Assembly (NCBI RefSeq): GCF_036373705.1
Contig: NC_089866.1
Coordinates: 19,437,501-19,501,500 of the forward strand
Length of the DNA: 64,000 nt
Reading direction: 5' to 3'
Source: Amia ocellicauda
Lineage: Eukaryota > Chordata > Actinopteri > Amiiformes > Amiidae
Shown: piece after piece, positions 1 to 22,000 of the stretch
Numbering within the stretch: the stretch's first letter is position 1
How the letters are laid out: the number at the start of each line of letters is the position of its first letter
The notes under the pieces: generated by a model
What the model was told of the DNA's origin: nothing
The model's database searches: none
Seen by the model: the letters and a program-made list of their open reading frames with translations, nothing else
Program-made: the position numbers and the translations under genes

Positions 1-2041
1 TTTTGTTATTTAAATAGGGAAACCAGTGTTATCCACAGCTACTGAGAAACCAGGCATGCTCATGTACAGCTTTCTGGCAGTATCTCGGTTTGATTTGTTG
101 CAATTTAAGCCATTTGTCTGCTTTTCACAGCTGTTGAATCTGTCAGTGTGATCTGACCGCCATTAGACAGTTGACAGCGAGCAGATTTTAGGGAAATCCT
201 ATCTTGTTGTCAATTTCCCTTCAATTGTGGGGTCTCGGCTTGTGGTTTCGGCTGGTTGATTTTCAGTAGGTGAGGTTTGCCTGGATGAACAGAGGCCGTG
301 TCTGGAGTATGAGGGCTCCTGCATGAGTCCTGACAATAGGCTCCAGCTGTGAGGTGAAGGATTGCCTTTTTTTCAGCACTTAGCCAAGCAGCTCCACTTG
401 AGTGATGGATTTCAAATGGTAATTCTGTGAACAAAGAACAGAGTTAAGCTTACACATTTTTAGATCTGGCAGGCAGCGGTTTCAATTGTTTTTAAACGGC
501 ACGAGTGTGGATTTTTTACCCTCCTTTTTTGACACATTGTAATACTTGATTTAGGCGGGGGGAATTATTCCACAACTCAGTTTTTATCTGGCATTCTTCC
601 ATGTGCAGTCATGCTGACTGTTACCTACAGCACACTTTCACAGAGCATCTGTCCTGGAGTCCCATCTGTCTATCTTTCGAGTTTTTTTGCTGCCCTATGC
701 AAACAGCTGCTCTCAAGCTATTGTAGAGCAGAATGCCGGCTCAGCTTTTGTCAGGGGTCTCGGCCACAAGGTTTTTGTAATTGGTCTCCCATTGGAATTA
801 AAGCCCATTAGAGGGATCTTTCCCACAGCATGGATTTGCTTGTGTAGCCTATTGGTATCTTCCTTTTGTATTTAAATGAGGATCTACCTTACTTCACTTA
901 ATGTTGGTTAGAATACACATCATAAACATGCTTGGATCTGGTTTGTTTTAATGTTGAATGTCAAGGTGGCCTGCATTTCTGATGTGTGTATTTGGTTTCC
1001 CCCCTTAAAAGTACTGTTCTGTGTAAAAATAGAAAATGTATACACTAGATGCCTCAGAACACTGACTTAATGTTTCTGATTTGAAAAGTCTCTCACTCAT
1101 TAAATTCACAATGTTTAGTCTGTTAATTCCGATTTAGCGTTTCTAGTCAAATAAAGCCCATGGAAATGATGCATGCCAGTTTATAATTTCCATACTGTAA
1201 ACTTCTGAACCCTGTATCTCTTAGAAAGCTTGAGAATTTGGTTTATTTTGCTTCTAGTGCAGATATTGTCCCCCTTGGTATATGGCAGGAGCTGCACTCA
1301 TGTTTTTGTCTTTATGTGGCTTCTTCAAGACAGACCTCAGTCGCTGTGAGTCAGGCTGTATTGTTTGCTGTCCTTGTCAGGCTGCAGAAGAAGGGGGGGA
1401 AGAGCATCAGGTGTCTGGCTAATCGTGTACTGTCAGACAACCCAGTTTTGAAGCTTTATAATTTATTCCAGTCTTGTTGTTTATTTCATATGCTAATAAC
1501 AAAAATCCTTTGCCAGTACTCTAGACTGGTTCCCATAATTCAATTTGTACTGCAGTCTTTAAGCTTTGGAGAAAGGAAAGCAACCACACAATGTGAAATG
1601 TTTTTTGCTTTCCAGAGATCCTCTTTGCTCCTTGGGAGATCTTGCTAACTAGTGTTTTTAATGTGTGCTAGTTAGTCTATTGTGATGCACTTTCAGGCTA
1701 GAATGTATCCTATAATCACTTTAAAATATTTTGACTGAAATTTGAATGGTAGACTTTCCTTCCTCTATCCCACCCAAAATCTCCTATAACCCCCCACTAT
1801 CTCTGTATTCTGTCCTGCTTCTATGCAATTAACCATTCTACCCTCCTGTGGTCTTTGAAAGGCAGCCTGCCCAGGGGATTCCTGAGCGTAAGACAGGATT
1901 GTGTGTTCTTGTGCCACCTAGACCGATAAGATTTCTTATTTGTGATCAAAAAACCCAAATAGATTTTCTGCCCCAGGCTACAGACTGCTGGAGTGCTTCC
2001 CCTAATGTAAGCCCTCCTCCTCCCCCAACATGGCAAACTCA

Positions 2042-2100
2042 AACACACACGCGCACACACACACACGCATGCACACACACCCCCCTCTCTCTCTCTCTCT
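2042..2100. repeat. CA/CT compound microsatellite
   Basis: An interrupted CA-rich run with GCGC and GCATG interruptions passes through a short C run into a pure CT run ending at 2,100. It sits about 100 bases upstream of a CArG-box block in the coronin intron. A simple repeat that is likely to vary in length. Confidence 0.9.
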
Positions 2101-2205
2101 CCTGCTGTGTGTATTGTCCCCTCCCTGAGTGTGGCTTCGCTCTCCCAGATCTGTATTCCAGGAGCCTGCTGCTGCACTGGAGAGCCCTGCTGACAGCAGA
2201 TTTTA

Positions 2206-2215
2206 CCATATATGG
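2206..2215 (+). promoter_or_regulatory. Perfect CArG box (SRF-type site) in a motif cluster
   Basis: The ten bases CCATATATGG match the serum response factor consensus CC(A/T)6GG exactly. Within the next 100 bases there is a CCAAT box in reverse (ATTGG near 2,275), an inverted repeat TGGGAAC/GTTCCCA, and TTCCCAGTGCATTATGGGA, which resembles ZNF143-type promoter elements. A consensus splice donor GTAAGT follows at 2,379-2,384. SRF commonly controls actin-cytoskeleton genes and the host gene is a coronin. Use as an intronic enhancer or alternative promoter is inference. Confidence 0.4.
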
Positions 2216-5200
2216 CCATTCAGAGCTCTCTGCCTGTCAGCCTTCCAGGGCCATTTCCTCCCTGGCTTGCCATTGGCTGGGAACAGGGCTGGTTCCCAGT
2301 GCATTATGGGATAGGGGTGGATACTGCAAAAGATGAAAAATGTGAAGAGATACTATACCACTTGACTCAAAACGTGGAGTAAGTCCCTCCACCACAATTT
2401 AAATGCATAGGATAAGTCTCCCTCCCTCTTCCTCGTGCACTTTTGTGTTTGTTTGCATTTATATATGGTTTTCTCCCCTGCTGACTGAAATTATTTCTTT
2501 AATGAACTTTTACTGGATTTCTTTGTAATTGTGGCAAGGAGTTCAATTATATATATATATAATAATTTTGTTAGTTTTGGTTTTTAATTTATGAATTGAA
2601 GTTTTAGGGTGTCCGCTCTCAATCTTCTCAAGCCCCCTCGAAAGACTACGACCTTTACTTTTAAGAGCCCTGAATGAGAAACGTATGCTAAAGACGACCT
2701 TATGTGCAAATGGGCTGATGCCTGTTTTGAAGATCTATGCTAATTATTAATAGGTCTCACAGGCAAATCATAATTGTTTAACTCACTGTTTTGGTTCCCC
2801 TCCCAGGCCCCACTAGAATGAATGGGAGTACACTGACATTACAAGACATTGTCCTACTTTCACCCACTAAATGGTGACTAATTTGAGTTATTTGCATGCT
2901 TGTAATCTCCATGGACAGTTCACAGTAAAGGCCTCAATTGGTGTTGCAGTGCCAGTAAATTCAGTTTCACACAGTTTTTATATGCTTAATGTTTTAATTA
3001 CAAATAAAATTTAGTTTGCTGTTCTCATTGGTCTTAATTCATAGTACAAGGGCGTCCTCCAAGAAATAAGAAAATCACAGACTATTTACTATCTTGAGAT
3101 TTCCTAATCGATTAGGAGGTGCCAACGATTCTTGCCCTCCTTCTGCCAGGTCTTCAGACCAGCTTATTTTTTGTAGAACCTGAAAGCTAGTTCAGTTCAA
3201 TAGAGGGATCTGCGATTTATACAGACAACAAATCAGGACATAGATGACATTCCCTGCTTAGAGGCTGCCGTGCACGAATACTGAAATTGAAAGCACCCAT
3301 GCATGTCAGAGGGGCTCGTTGATCCACTCCACTGAACATCAAGTTTGTGTCTGCAATGTGTCTGCATTTTTCTTGGTTTATTGTCCAGTAGCATTTCTGG
3401 ATGTAGGCTGCATTAGTACCCAAACCGTGGGTTGATTTTTCATTTATTCCCCCATAAACCAAAACAAAGCTTACTCAGGACAACTCTGATTGGGCTCTGC
3501 ATCAGCTTTGACGGCAAGACTGGAAATGCAGCTCCCCACGACTGCCTTGGGGATTGAGGGCATGGAATTTTCCATTCCCGTTTGCGATATTGTTAATGGG
3601 AGCTCCTGTGGGGATAGGGCAGACTGATGCATCTTGTATGGAGGATCTGCTAAGTGGAACAAATGGAGCCACAGATCTGCTTTATGCCTTACAATGTGGT
3701 TTTGCGAGTTATTTTATCACCACAGACATGGTATTCCTTTACTTCAGCATGAAACACTGATTGGACGGGGTAGGAAAAGGCCCAGTGCTTATTGTACCCC
3801 ATATTCCTTCAGTTTCTTTGCCTTTCTAGCAATTTAATGGTTAGAGTATTGTGATCCTCTCCCCAAAGCATTTAAGGTTATGCCCCTGAAGAGAAACTAG
3901 CATTGTGCAGCTCTACTACTGTTACAACAAGACAGATGTCTTTTTGTCAGCTTTCATGGGACTTGTTCCAAAAACAATTCATGCATTTTTTTCCCCTTAA
4001 CGTTTATAGAGCTTATTGATGTGCAGACCAGATCAAATGCATCTTTAATGTTTCATGCACTGAAAATAATTTGTATGCACAACGGCTGGCCAGTGTTTTG
4101 GAATGCTTTGTGTAGGTGTATATTTTTTTAAATGTAGTCTTGAAAGAAACCAGTTAAAAAAAAAAAAAAAAAAAAAAAGTATATTCAGGTGACATGACTG
4201 TTTGTTTTCACATGTTTAAAGGACACTTGCATTCTGTTTTCTTGTATGATTTGCCAAAGGGGATAGGAGGAGTCTTTTACTCCCAATTTTCTTTAATACA
4301 TGCTTTTGTATTTAAATGTAAAATTCAAATGTTAAGGTGCAGAGCAAAGCTAAACTGCCAAGTGGATTAGGGCAATACATAATCCACTTTTTCACTGCTG
4401 AATTAATCTTACGGCTCTGGAGATTGTCGTGCCCCAGACTAACCCATCTGTAAAATTTGATGCAAGGATCCTATTGCAAACACAGCACGTACTGCAATGT
4501 CTGTTTACATGTCCTTGAAATGCAAGATTTATACTGTCTGTATGTTCTACCTTTGTCTGGGCATAGCTGGATTTTTGAATTTGCCTTTTTATTTAAGACA
4601 AAACACCTTAGTGTTTACTTCAATGTTTGTAAAAGAATGAATCAGACCTGTTTAGTATATTAATGCTTGTACTATGGTAAGATTTCATACTATGGAAGAT
4701 TGTGTAGTGAAATGTTAAACATGACTGACCCTTCATGTAGTCTCAAACCCTGCTTGTGCATTCATAAGAGATCATACAGAAGTCAAACTGGATTTTCTTT
4801 GGGTGGTGGCCATTTTATCAGTGGGGTATTCTTTCAGTTATGGACCTGAAGAGATGCCTCCTTTCACTGATGCTGAATGAAATGTCAAATTATAATGAAT
4901 GCCTGGCTCTGAAAGGTTTTAATTATACTGTGGTGGTGTGACTCCTACAGATTGTTGTCCTGCTTTCCCAAAAGATCTCGTTGATTGAGAACTTTTTTTT
5001 TTTTTTTTCAAACCCAATAGCAATCACTCCCCCAACCCCCTCCCCGACATCACGCTGACATAAGTGTGTGTGTGTCATTTGTATTATATTTTTTTAAAGG
5101 GAATTGCACACATGTTTGAAGTCTAATCAAGTATTCCCATCTCTGCTTGTACAGTTGTTAAAGGGTGAGTCCAGTTATGAAACATCATAAATAGACTCCA

Positions 5201-8200
5201 AGATCTGTCCGATTTGCAAATTTTGTGGAAGTTCAGCTACCATAAAACCTGCAAAGGTTCAACTTGCAACGCCAGGTTTCTTCAAACATTGGCAGCCTAC
5301 TTTGCAGTAATTCTATTTCCGCAGGCGTTCCCCTCTCCAGACTGCCCAGTTAGACAACCGTGCTATCAGATTCTGTTTTCCCAAGCTGAACAGCAGCTCT
5401 CTTGTTTTAATTTCTGACCGTGGAATTTAATTGTATAAACCAAAAGCAAACCCTTAAGTAAAAAAGGATTATAGCTTCAACGCCCCACTTTAATCATGGC
5501 TGTGGCAGGACTATTGAATGTGTTGAATGTTCGCAAACCAGCAACAGTCTTGTGAGTGGGGGTGTAAATTTGCTGTGCTGTTTTGTATAGAGATGCGAAA
5601 CCACCTTGCATTTACGTGGGTATGGGGTACTGTAAGTTCCCCTTAAATATTCTCCATTCTCACTTCCAGTTTCCATTGCACATGTTCCAGGTCCTTGGAG
5701 CTGTGTATTGTCAGCGTTTATTTTTTCCAATTTTAAACCGCTGTGCTTTCTCTGCCTGTTTAGACCTCTTCACAGGAAACTTCTGTTCAGCATTGCTGTT
5801 TTTATGAAGCAGTGTTCAAGTGCAGAGGTCAAGTACTTCCCCATTTTGATAATGAATTTAAATGGAAATAAAACCATCCAATGCTAATGGATATATCTAT
5901 TCCACGTTTTGTTTCCACTCTCCTACGCATTATATTTCAACCCAGCTGTTCTCTTGTTCTTGGGCGTGTCCCTTGTGCAGTTGTCCTGCACGGTTTTAGG
6001 TGCGGACGTGTGACTCAGGTTGTTTCTGCTGTTCAGTGGTAGAGCATCCGGTGCCTTCTTAGCCAACGCTTTCCTATGCCAATGCATCAAGAGTTTTGAC
6101 CACAGGAGGGTCGGCCAGAGTTGTCCACCAAAGAGATACAAGTCCTCGAACATCCACTGTGCTGCACCAGAGGCTGGCCATCCATGCTGCATTGAACGTC
6201 TGGGCAATCAATGTTATTAGGCCACTTATCTTGTATTGGAAGTGAAAGGGGAGAGATTGGAGGAAGTGAGCAGTTCGTAATGTTACCTCAGTCACTTACT
6301 TCGTGGTAATCTTCTGAATAAGTCTGAGCAAGCAACCTTTTTATGTTTTTAACTTTGAAATAAGGCTTTTTTTTTTTTTTTTTTGTGGCTTCCTCTTGTT
6401 TGATGCCCTCCAATCGTAAAACCCACGAGAGGATGGGGTCAGGAAAGGACAGATGGGGGGGAAGTTTATGCATTATTACTAGGCATCCCCAGAGAGCAAC
6501 AAAACACATGCGCGCACACACAGCGTCCCTTCGTGTTTCATGTGCCCTATAGCCCTTGTCTTTTTGCTGTGAAATATTAAGAAAACATGGGTAATAAAGT
6601 GGGCCTGCAGGGGTTTTGTATGCAGCTGTTGTTAATTTGTATTTTCTCTGAAGGAGTAGGGTCTTGTATCCAGAGGTATTCCTTATTAAATCTGTGTATC
6701 TTGTATGGCAGAGTGGTTGAGTAATGGTTAATTATTTCTGCCACCAGTGGTAAACGAGTCTGTATTATAGCCTGTCATTTCCAGTATAAGTGTTTTACAA
6801 CCCCCAGGGCCCCGGTTTAATAACCCTGGCTCTTCTGCTGCTGGAGTCCTCCCTTTTTACACTCCCCATGCACGAGAAGCAGTGTGTTACATCTACACTT
6901 GTATGTGTATGTATACATTTAAAAAAAAAAAAAAGCATCATAAAAATAAATGGAAATACCACAGATAAATTGTAAAATCAGCATTAATTCTGTGGTTCTC
7001 TTTAAGAACAACAAAAAGGCGAAAAAACAGCCCGTTTAACGTTTGGCTTTATTTTAAACATGCTTAATGGAGCATTTCATTGCCTTTTTTTTTTTCAAGC
7101 CATCAAATAGATACATTTTTGGTGTATTTTTGTTCTTAATGATTCAGTTTTTATCCCTTCTTGCCAATATCCACATCAATGATTTGCTGTAAAAAAAAAA
7201 AAAAAAAAAAAAACTCAGGCTCTGCAATACTTTAACCAAACTTTAAAATGCTAAAACCACTCCATTACTTTGTTACGACAGGTAACCATAATTATGAACA
7301 CCTGTGAGCTTCCTCCGCAAGCCATTTCCCCTCTCTGTGGTGAGAAGGGAGTTGCACAATCTGCTGCAACACTTCTGTCAGGTGATGGTCAGGATCCTGT
7401 TTGTATCACGCTTCCTGACTGAAATGTATATTTCCTGCTTTCCAACATTACCAGTGTCCCTGTAGGAAGCATGTGCAATTAACCAAATACTGTGGCAATC
7501 CAGGCTGCACTCCTGTGGACCAGCTATCTAGCTTTCTTGACTTGTTTCTTATTTGCATCACTGTGGCCTTCAGAGAATGCTTTTCCTTGATTCTGAAGTA
7601 CTGAGGTGTATATTAGGCTGTGGTTTGAGGTAACCATTTGGAGCAAAGTTTAATAACAAAAGTTTCATGTTGTGGGATTGTTCTCTGATCATCAGTGTTT
7701 CTACACCTAAACCTGAAATGTTCAGATTTTTGTACGCTGGACTTTGATCTGCAAGGCCAAAGTTAAGGTTCATGCGGGGAATGTGTCACGAGAGAACTTC
7801 ACATCCGGCATACGAGTGTGCAGGGAGTTGGCTCACAGATCAGTGTATAACCTGTTACTCATACAGGTTGGTAGAGGTTCTTAGTGAGAATTGATTTACA
7901 TTGCATTTTCTCGGATCTTAATTGTTCACAAAATGCCCTTGGGGGAATCCTATTAAAAAAAGAAAACCAATGAAGCAAGTTTAAAATTGAAGGTTTTTAA
8001 TTTTACAAAGTAAAGTTATTGAGAAGGGTCTGACTCTGGGGCTGTACTTTCATAAGTGTATTTTAGTCTTCGACATAACACTTCCAGGATGTTTTGAGTC
8101 ACTTCCTTGCCCGATAGAAACAGGGTTCTCAGAGGAAGTCAGACAAAAGATCCAGTATGTCGTTCATCCCCCCCACCCCCCCTTCTGTATCTGAATACCA

Positions 8201-9308
8201 GAATTCAAACTGTATAAGTTGTTTATGGAGAAAACAGAAGTAAGAAACTGTAAAATGGACTTAATTGTGCTTTTTCAGAATTGTGATTGAGTCATGCTTT
8301 GTTTAGCAAGATATAATTGCCAGCTTGTATAGCTTTGCATGCAATGGAGTATTAAGTGGAGTCATAGGGTGAGTTTTGACTCGCCCAAATAATGGGCTGT
8401 GAAAATGTTTTGGGTCTTGAGCAAAGTTCATCCTGAAGCTGGGTCTGGGTCTTGCATTGGAAAAATGTCTGAACACTATCAATCTGTCTATAGATGCATG
8501 AACATTTGTCTTTTAAGTCACCAAAAATGTTAGTTGTCAGTTGGTATTGTGTTGACAGAAAGCATTTTAGCTTTTTCTGAATAAAAAGTAGTGTGGAGGA
8601 GGAGGCAGAGAAAACTGCCTTTATCTTCATCTAGTGGCTCATAAACTTAGGCGTTGTGATGACCCCCTGTTATTATAGTATCGGACTCCTCGGCCTTCAT
8701 AATTATACAGGTGTTCGAAGGAAAGGCTGTGCATTATTTTAAATGTCAAATCCTTCACTTTGTTTTTTTTCTATTGTTCAGAGGCACTGCAAGATCTTGA
8801 ATCAAGTTAAGTTTCTTACCCAGTTAAACAAAATGCTTTTAATGTTAAATAAAATAGGTCTGACTTTATTAACATCTGATAACTGCTGCCAATCTCCTTG
8901 CTTAACAAGTTCTAGAACTAAATTGACAAACGAGAGCTTCTGCCTGAAGGCGACTTTGTGACCGGATGCTGCTCAGAACAGGGACGCAGACATCCCTTTA
9001 TTCATGGGCGGGGGGATATTTTATTTTATTTTATGATGTCAGCCTGTAGCCCTTAAGTGTCTTGTGAAGAAGGCTGTGCTGTTAATTGAATTAGCAGAAC
9101 AAAGGAGTAGGCAGACCGCTCTCATTTCACTAACACCACTGGGGACACCTGACTCACATCAGGGGTCATGGGTCAGGAACTGGCCCCTGAGCTGGGTGAT
9201 GTCATCGGGAAGTCAACTGATTGGTTGAAAAAGTCTTTGTTGGAAATCTTTCAGTAAAAGAGGGGGTTGGGTTGGATGGGTGGTGGTTAAAATGGTTGGG
9301 GGGTGGTT

Positions 9309-9329
9309 ATATATATATATATATATATA
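9309..9329. repeat. TA microsatellite
   Basis: A pure TA run inside the coronin intron, about 800 bases before exon 10,134. No other function is suggested. Confidence 0.85.
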
Positions 9330-9938
9330 AAATTTTATTTGTGGTTTTAAAAACATTTTTGGGATGAGTGCCAGTCTCAAAGTAGAACCTTCCCATCTTC
9401 AATCAATTTAGTAATTTCGTAACAAAATGGCACTGGCTTTCAAAAACAATGCACAACTGTTCTCTGAGGATTGGGGACTCTTATCTGCAAGGGCACATGT
9501 TCACACTTGATTTAAACTAAGGAAAAGCACCAGGCTGGTATTACGAGACTGCATCCTGAGTGAGATGTCACACCACGACTGCATGCAATTGTTAGATTTA
9601 GAAGTAAAAAAAAAAAAAAAAAACTGACAATATGGGAGTTTGTCTGCCACGTTCGTTATGATGGGAAGCCGAAAGCAAGTCAAGGCAGTTCAGTGACTTT
9701 TCAGTGCAAGATGGCCTTCTGGGACTGCAGTGTAGGCCTATCATGACGAAACTCGTCTTCAAAAGCTACAGTTCCTTAGCATTAGTTGAAATGTTCCATG
9801 TCGTTTTCTTCTGAAACGCTTGACCTGTTACATAGGCTTATGGTAGTATTGTATGTGCGTTTCATAATCTTAACCTTTTTTGCAGACTTAATGTTTTGAT
9901 TGAGGATATAAAGCATGTATGTTGCAAGACCTGTATAA

Positions 9939-18190
<8,252 letters not shown>

Positions 18191-19070
18191 GGACCCACAC
18201 CTGCCACTATTCAGGACGATCCATTGGCTGGGAGAGGGCCAGGTGGGCGGGGCATGTCACTGCCAATCTCGATGACAGTGTCCCCGCCTGACACCTGCCG
18301 CCTAGCAACGATTCCAAGCAACATTCCAAGATGAACTTTTTTTCTTATCCTGCCCCCCCACTAACGTACAGAGAAAAATCTTGCAATTAATATTCCAGCT
18401 TTTTATTAAGAGTTTCATACGTTTTAATATGTGGCAATTTGTCAGTCTTCATTTTTTTTTTTTTTTTTTTAAATTGTGACCAAGAAAAATCTGATGTGAA
18501 CAGTTTGTATTTACTGTGTTATACCCATATGTTTTATATGTAGCTATCAGTATTGCATTTTTCCCTTAATTTCTTGTTGCCAAATTTAAAAGGAGTTTTG
18601 TTTACACACCTCCTTGACAGTATTTTTCTTTGCTTTTTTTGCATTCAAAAGATACAAACTATAAGGGACAATGCAATAGGATGGTATTTGTTAAAGAGGG
18701 GGATAGATTTCATCACATAGTCAATAGACTTGCTCTGGCCAATTACATTTTTTTAAATTTAAGTCACTGAATGGGAAGGAATCGATATAACAGTACAATT
18801 GTTCTTTTATTGCCATGTTCTTTCAGGTGTCCATTTTAAAACGGGGTTATTGAGGAGCTATGAGAATCCTTGGTCCTTTTTGCTGTAAATGTTTTGCAAA
18901 AATAGCATCCCTCTGGCTATATGAAATAGGTTTCTTAAAAGCAGTTTCAGATGCTTCTTTTTCAATGGAAATAGATTCCAAGGAATCTAATTGTCTTGGC
19001 ACTTACTCCCCCATCAAAATCTCTGACAACAGTCTGTGCATGCAATAAAGATTTTATTCATTAAAAAACT
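18191..19070 (+). other. coro1c: Coronin 3' untranslated region
   Basis: AT-rich sequence follows the TAA stop at 18,188-18,190. It includes a T tract near 18,451-18,470 and ends at a canonical AATAAA at 19,044-19,049. The first 100 bases are GC-richer. The end point is inferred from that signal only. Confidence 0.6.
19044..19049 (+). terminator. coro1c: Polyadenylation signal AATAAA
   Basis: AATAAA lies 850 bases after the coronin stop codon, in an AT-rich setting, and fits a 3' end shortly after 19,060. Another AATAAA at about 19,080 could be used as well. Confidence 0.5.
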
Positions 19071-22000
19071 CTTCTCCACAATAAATCTCTAAGTTCTATT
19101 AATATTTTTGTTAACTTTCTCTGTCCTGTATCTCTCTGGCTGTCTGGCCAGTTTTAGAACTAAACGGACTAGTAGCAGGAAACATTGTTGTGCACATAGT
19201 GTTGGCTGCTGCATTTTGTTTTTAGGCTTCATTTTTATTTTTTAAACATCCTTTTTAAATCTAATTTTCTTTTTTTGGAAGCTGGGTCTCCAATCATATT
19301 TTCACTGTCATTACCTAGACCATTATTTGTCCAATAAATTATGAAAACTGCAATTCACTTGACTTATCATTCTGCAAATGGAAATAAAGTAAAGTGAGCT
19401 TAAATGAGTCTTTTAAACAATTGCTCAAAGTCAGGAGCCAGAAGGTGAGCGGGGGTAATTTTTTGCTGCAATCTTCTTTCTGCTGTTTTTATTCTTCTGC
19501 CATGGCATGTGTTGGCCAATTATCACTTTTTTGCTTAACTGTACATTTTATTCATAGCCTGTTTTTGAGCTGGATGGTCCGAACCACAGGTTGCAAACTC
19601 CTATGTCAAAAATGTCTTAATCGAGATGGGGTGGAGAACAGTGGTCTTCTGAATGTTCTTCTGGTTTCGGTCAAGGTCCGGGCAGATTTAAAGTACTAAT
19701 CTCACCCCCTACATCCTCCCTTCATCCATCGCTTGGTGAAAAGCCTTTAGTCGTTCGTGTTGTCACAAACTTCTGCATATCATGTCACCCAAGAAACCAA
19801 ACATGAATGTCAAGTTCCACTCAGACTTGTTAAGAATTAAAGAGAACTGGTAGAAAACCTGAATTTCTGATTTTTATTTTTTAAATTGCTGTTTGCATGA
19901 AATAGGCTAAGAAGTTCCAAGGAGGAGGGTGGATTTGTGGAGGCAAATGACTTTTAATTGTAATATTTTTTTTTTTCTTGTCCTCTTAGTCTCTGGGTCT
20001 TCTTTGTGTGTGTGTGTGTATTGGTTTGTCATGAGGCTTTTATTATTGATGTCATTCCAAAAGCATCCGGGTCCCAGATGTGAATGAGAGAATTGCAGCT
20101 GTGGGGACTTTTGCAGTGTGAGTGGAGGGGACATGAATAAGATGCTTTCATTTTGACCCTTTTGGCAGAGATGAAAATTAAATCAAGAAAGCTACTGAGA
20201 AATGGTGAGTGGATGAATGGATTCTCCTCAAAGGGTACCATCCCAACAAAACATCTCCACTATAATACAGTTAATCTATCATTGCATATCTAACCTGCTT
20301 TTCATTGTAAGTTTTGTCAGAAGCAACTCTTGAATCGATAAATTGATTTTCCTTTCAATATGTATTTTGGGAAAACATGTTGGTATAAAAACTACACTCC
20401 AAAGAAATATGGTGCACACTTCTGGAATAATCCTGTGAAGGACTTATGGTAATGGAGGAAATTTGAAAAGCCCTCGGACATGTGCCAAAGCCCTCCCTGA
20501 TGTAGGGTGTCTTTACAGTTTGCTGGCCCATCTACAGCCTTGCCCAGCACCCTGATCTGTCATGCGAGGCTGGAGATGACTAACAAAACGAAAGGAAACC
20601 GCCATTCCCCGTGGTTACTAGAGTGTTGAGAAATGTGTTGGCTTGTTGATCACCTAGGTGTGTACATGTCTCTCGCTCTCCTTCCTCTGATCAGAGCTTG
20701 TGTGATTGAGACTTTCGTAATGACAGATTTGCATGATCTCCAGCAAGATAGTAACACATCTACTGAGTACAGCTAGGAGAGCTTGGCGTGCTTGTTCTCT
20801 CAGGGTATTTAATGTATATATAGATCACTAGATTTCCCTGTTCCGACTGATCTTTTACATGCATTGACATGCAGTGTTGAATGAAATAAATGGTACCATT
20901 TTTATTGTGGTGAGGTTGGGTTTTACAGTGTTCAGTCTTTGATTAACATGATGAAAACATGTTTTCTTGATGTTTGAATATCGGGTTAATCTTAGTTCCC
21001 AAAAATAATTTTAAATTAAAAAAACAAAACCCAGAAAAAAGTAAATCTGAAAAACTACATTATGGAACTGAGTAAGGGAACTGAAAACAATCGAACCAAG
21101 ACGGTTATGGGAGTTGGGTCTGAGAGGTCTGACTCGGTTCAGGTGTAGGTTAATGGCACCGATTGTTTCCGTTGACAAGTATGCGGTCTCCTCTGTGGGT
21201 TATTTTTTTTTTTTCCCCCATAGTAAGGTAGCAAGACTTCTCTGAGTACAAATTCTGGAAAACACACACAAATACAAATCAAATCTAGCAATGTTGTATT
21301 ACTGGTGGTGGACTTGTAGCCAATGGCATAATGTAACATCAAAATATTTTTTCACAGAGCCTTTAATTTCCACTACAAGACATGTGACACCATCAAAGGC
21401 TTGGCTTGTAGTGCTTGTGGATCCTACACTTCCTGTCGTGAAAAACTTTGTCTGGTTCTGCACTTCATTAGGACAGTTTGCCTGGACTAGGCTCAGTGTG
21501 AGTGTGAGGGGGTAATCCGCTTGTGAGTACAAAGGTATGCTGTAAGTGTGTGGTAGGAAGTTAGTGGGATGTTATTTTAAAACATTGTGTAAAGAAAATT
21601 GGTTTTAGCAGGACAGAAATAACACACTTGAAAGGTTAAATTGGTTCCTAATGATACCAGTTTTCCTGTGTGTGTGTGTGTTTTGAGGCATTAGCCAGTT
21701 TTGTTTGCTTTTGTCCCTTTTTTGGTTAATTTCCAGCTTTGTCATCGGCGCTTTGAGAGCAAAACCTCCAAACTGTACGCTGGAAGTGAGAAAAACAAAC
21801 CAACAAAACTTCAGTCCTGTTTTTGTTTTCTTCTTACAACATCCTCCTTCCGATATAAACTGCTTAATTATTACAAAAATATAAAGTGTTATTTATGTTT
21901 GGTTGGTGGTTTTCCTCTGCTTCTGGGTTTGTGATGTTCAAACTGCAAGCAGTGCTCTACAATGCTGTGACTAATGGAAGGGAACTATAATTAAAACTGT

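Noticed and set aside
1238-2336. Open frames of 130-160 residues in the first 2.4 kb
   Set aside because: No ATG in good context, no domain, and part of the sequence is a CA/CT microsatellite. No flanking acceptor or donor pair fits the missing coronin exons.
9195-9215. CRE-like TGATGTCATC in the coronin intron
   Set aside because: A single short motif with no surrounding cluster of sites; expected by chance at this window size.
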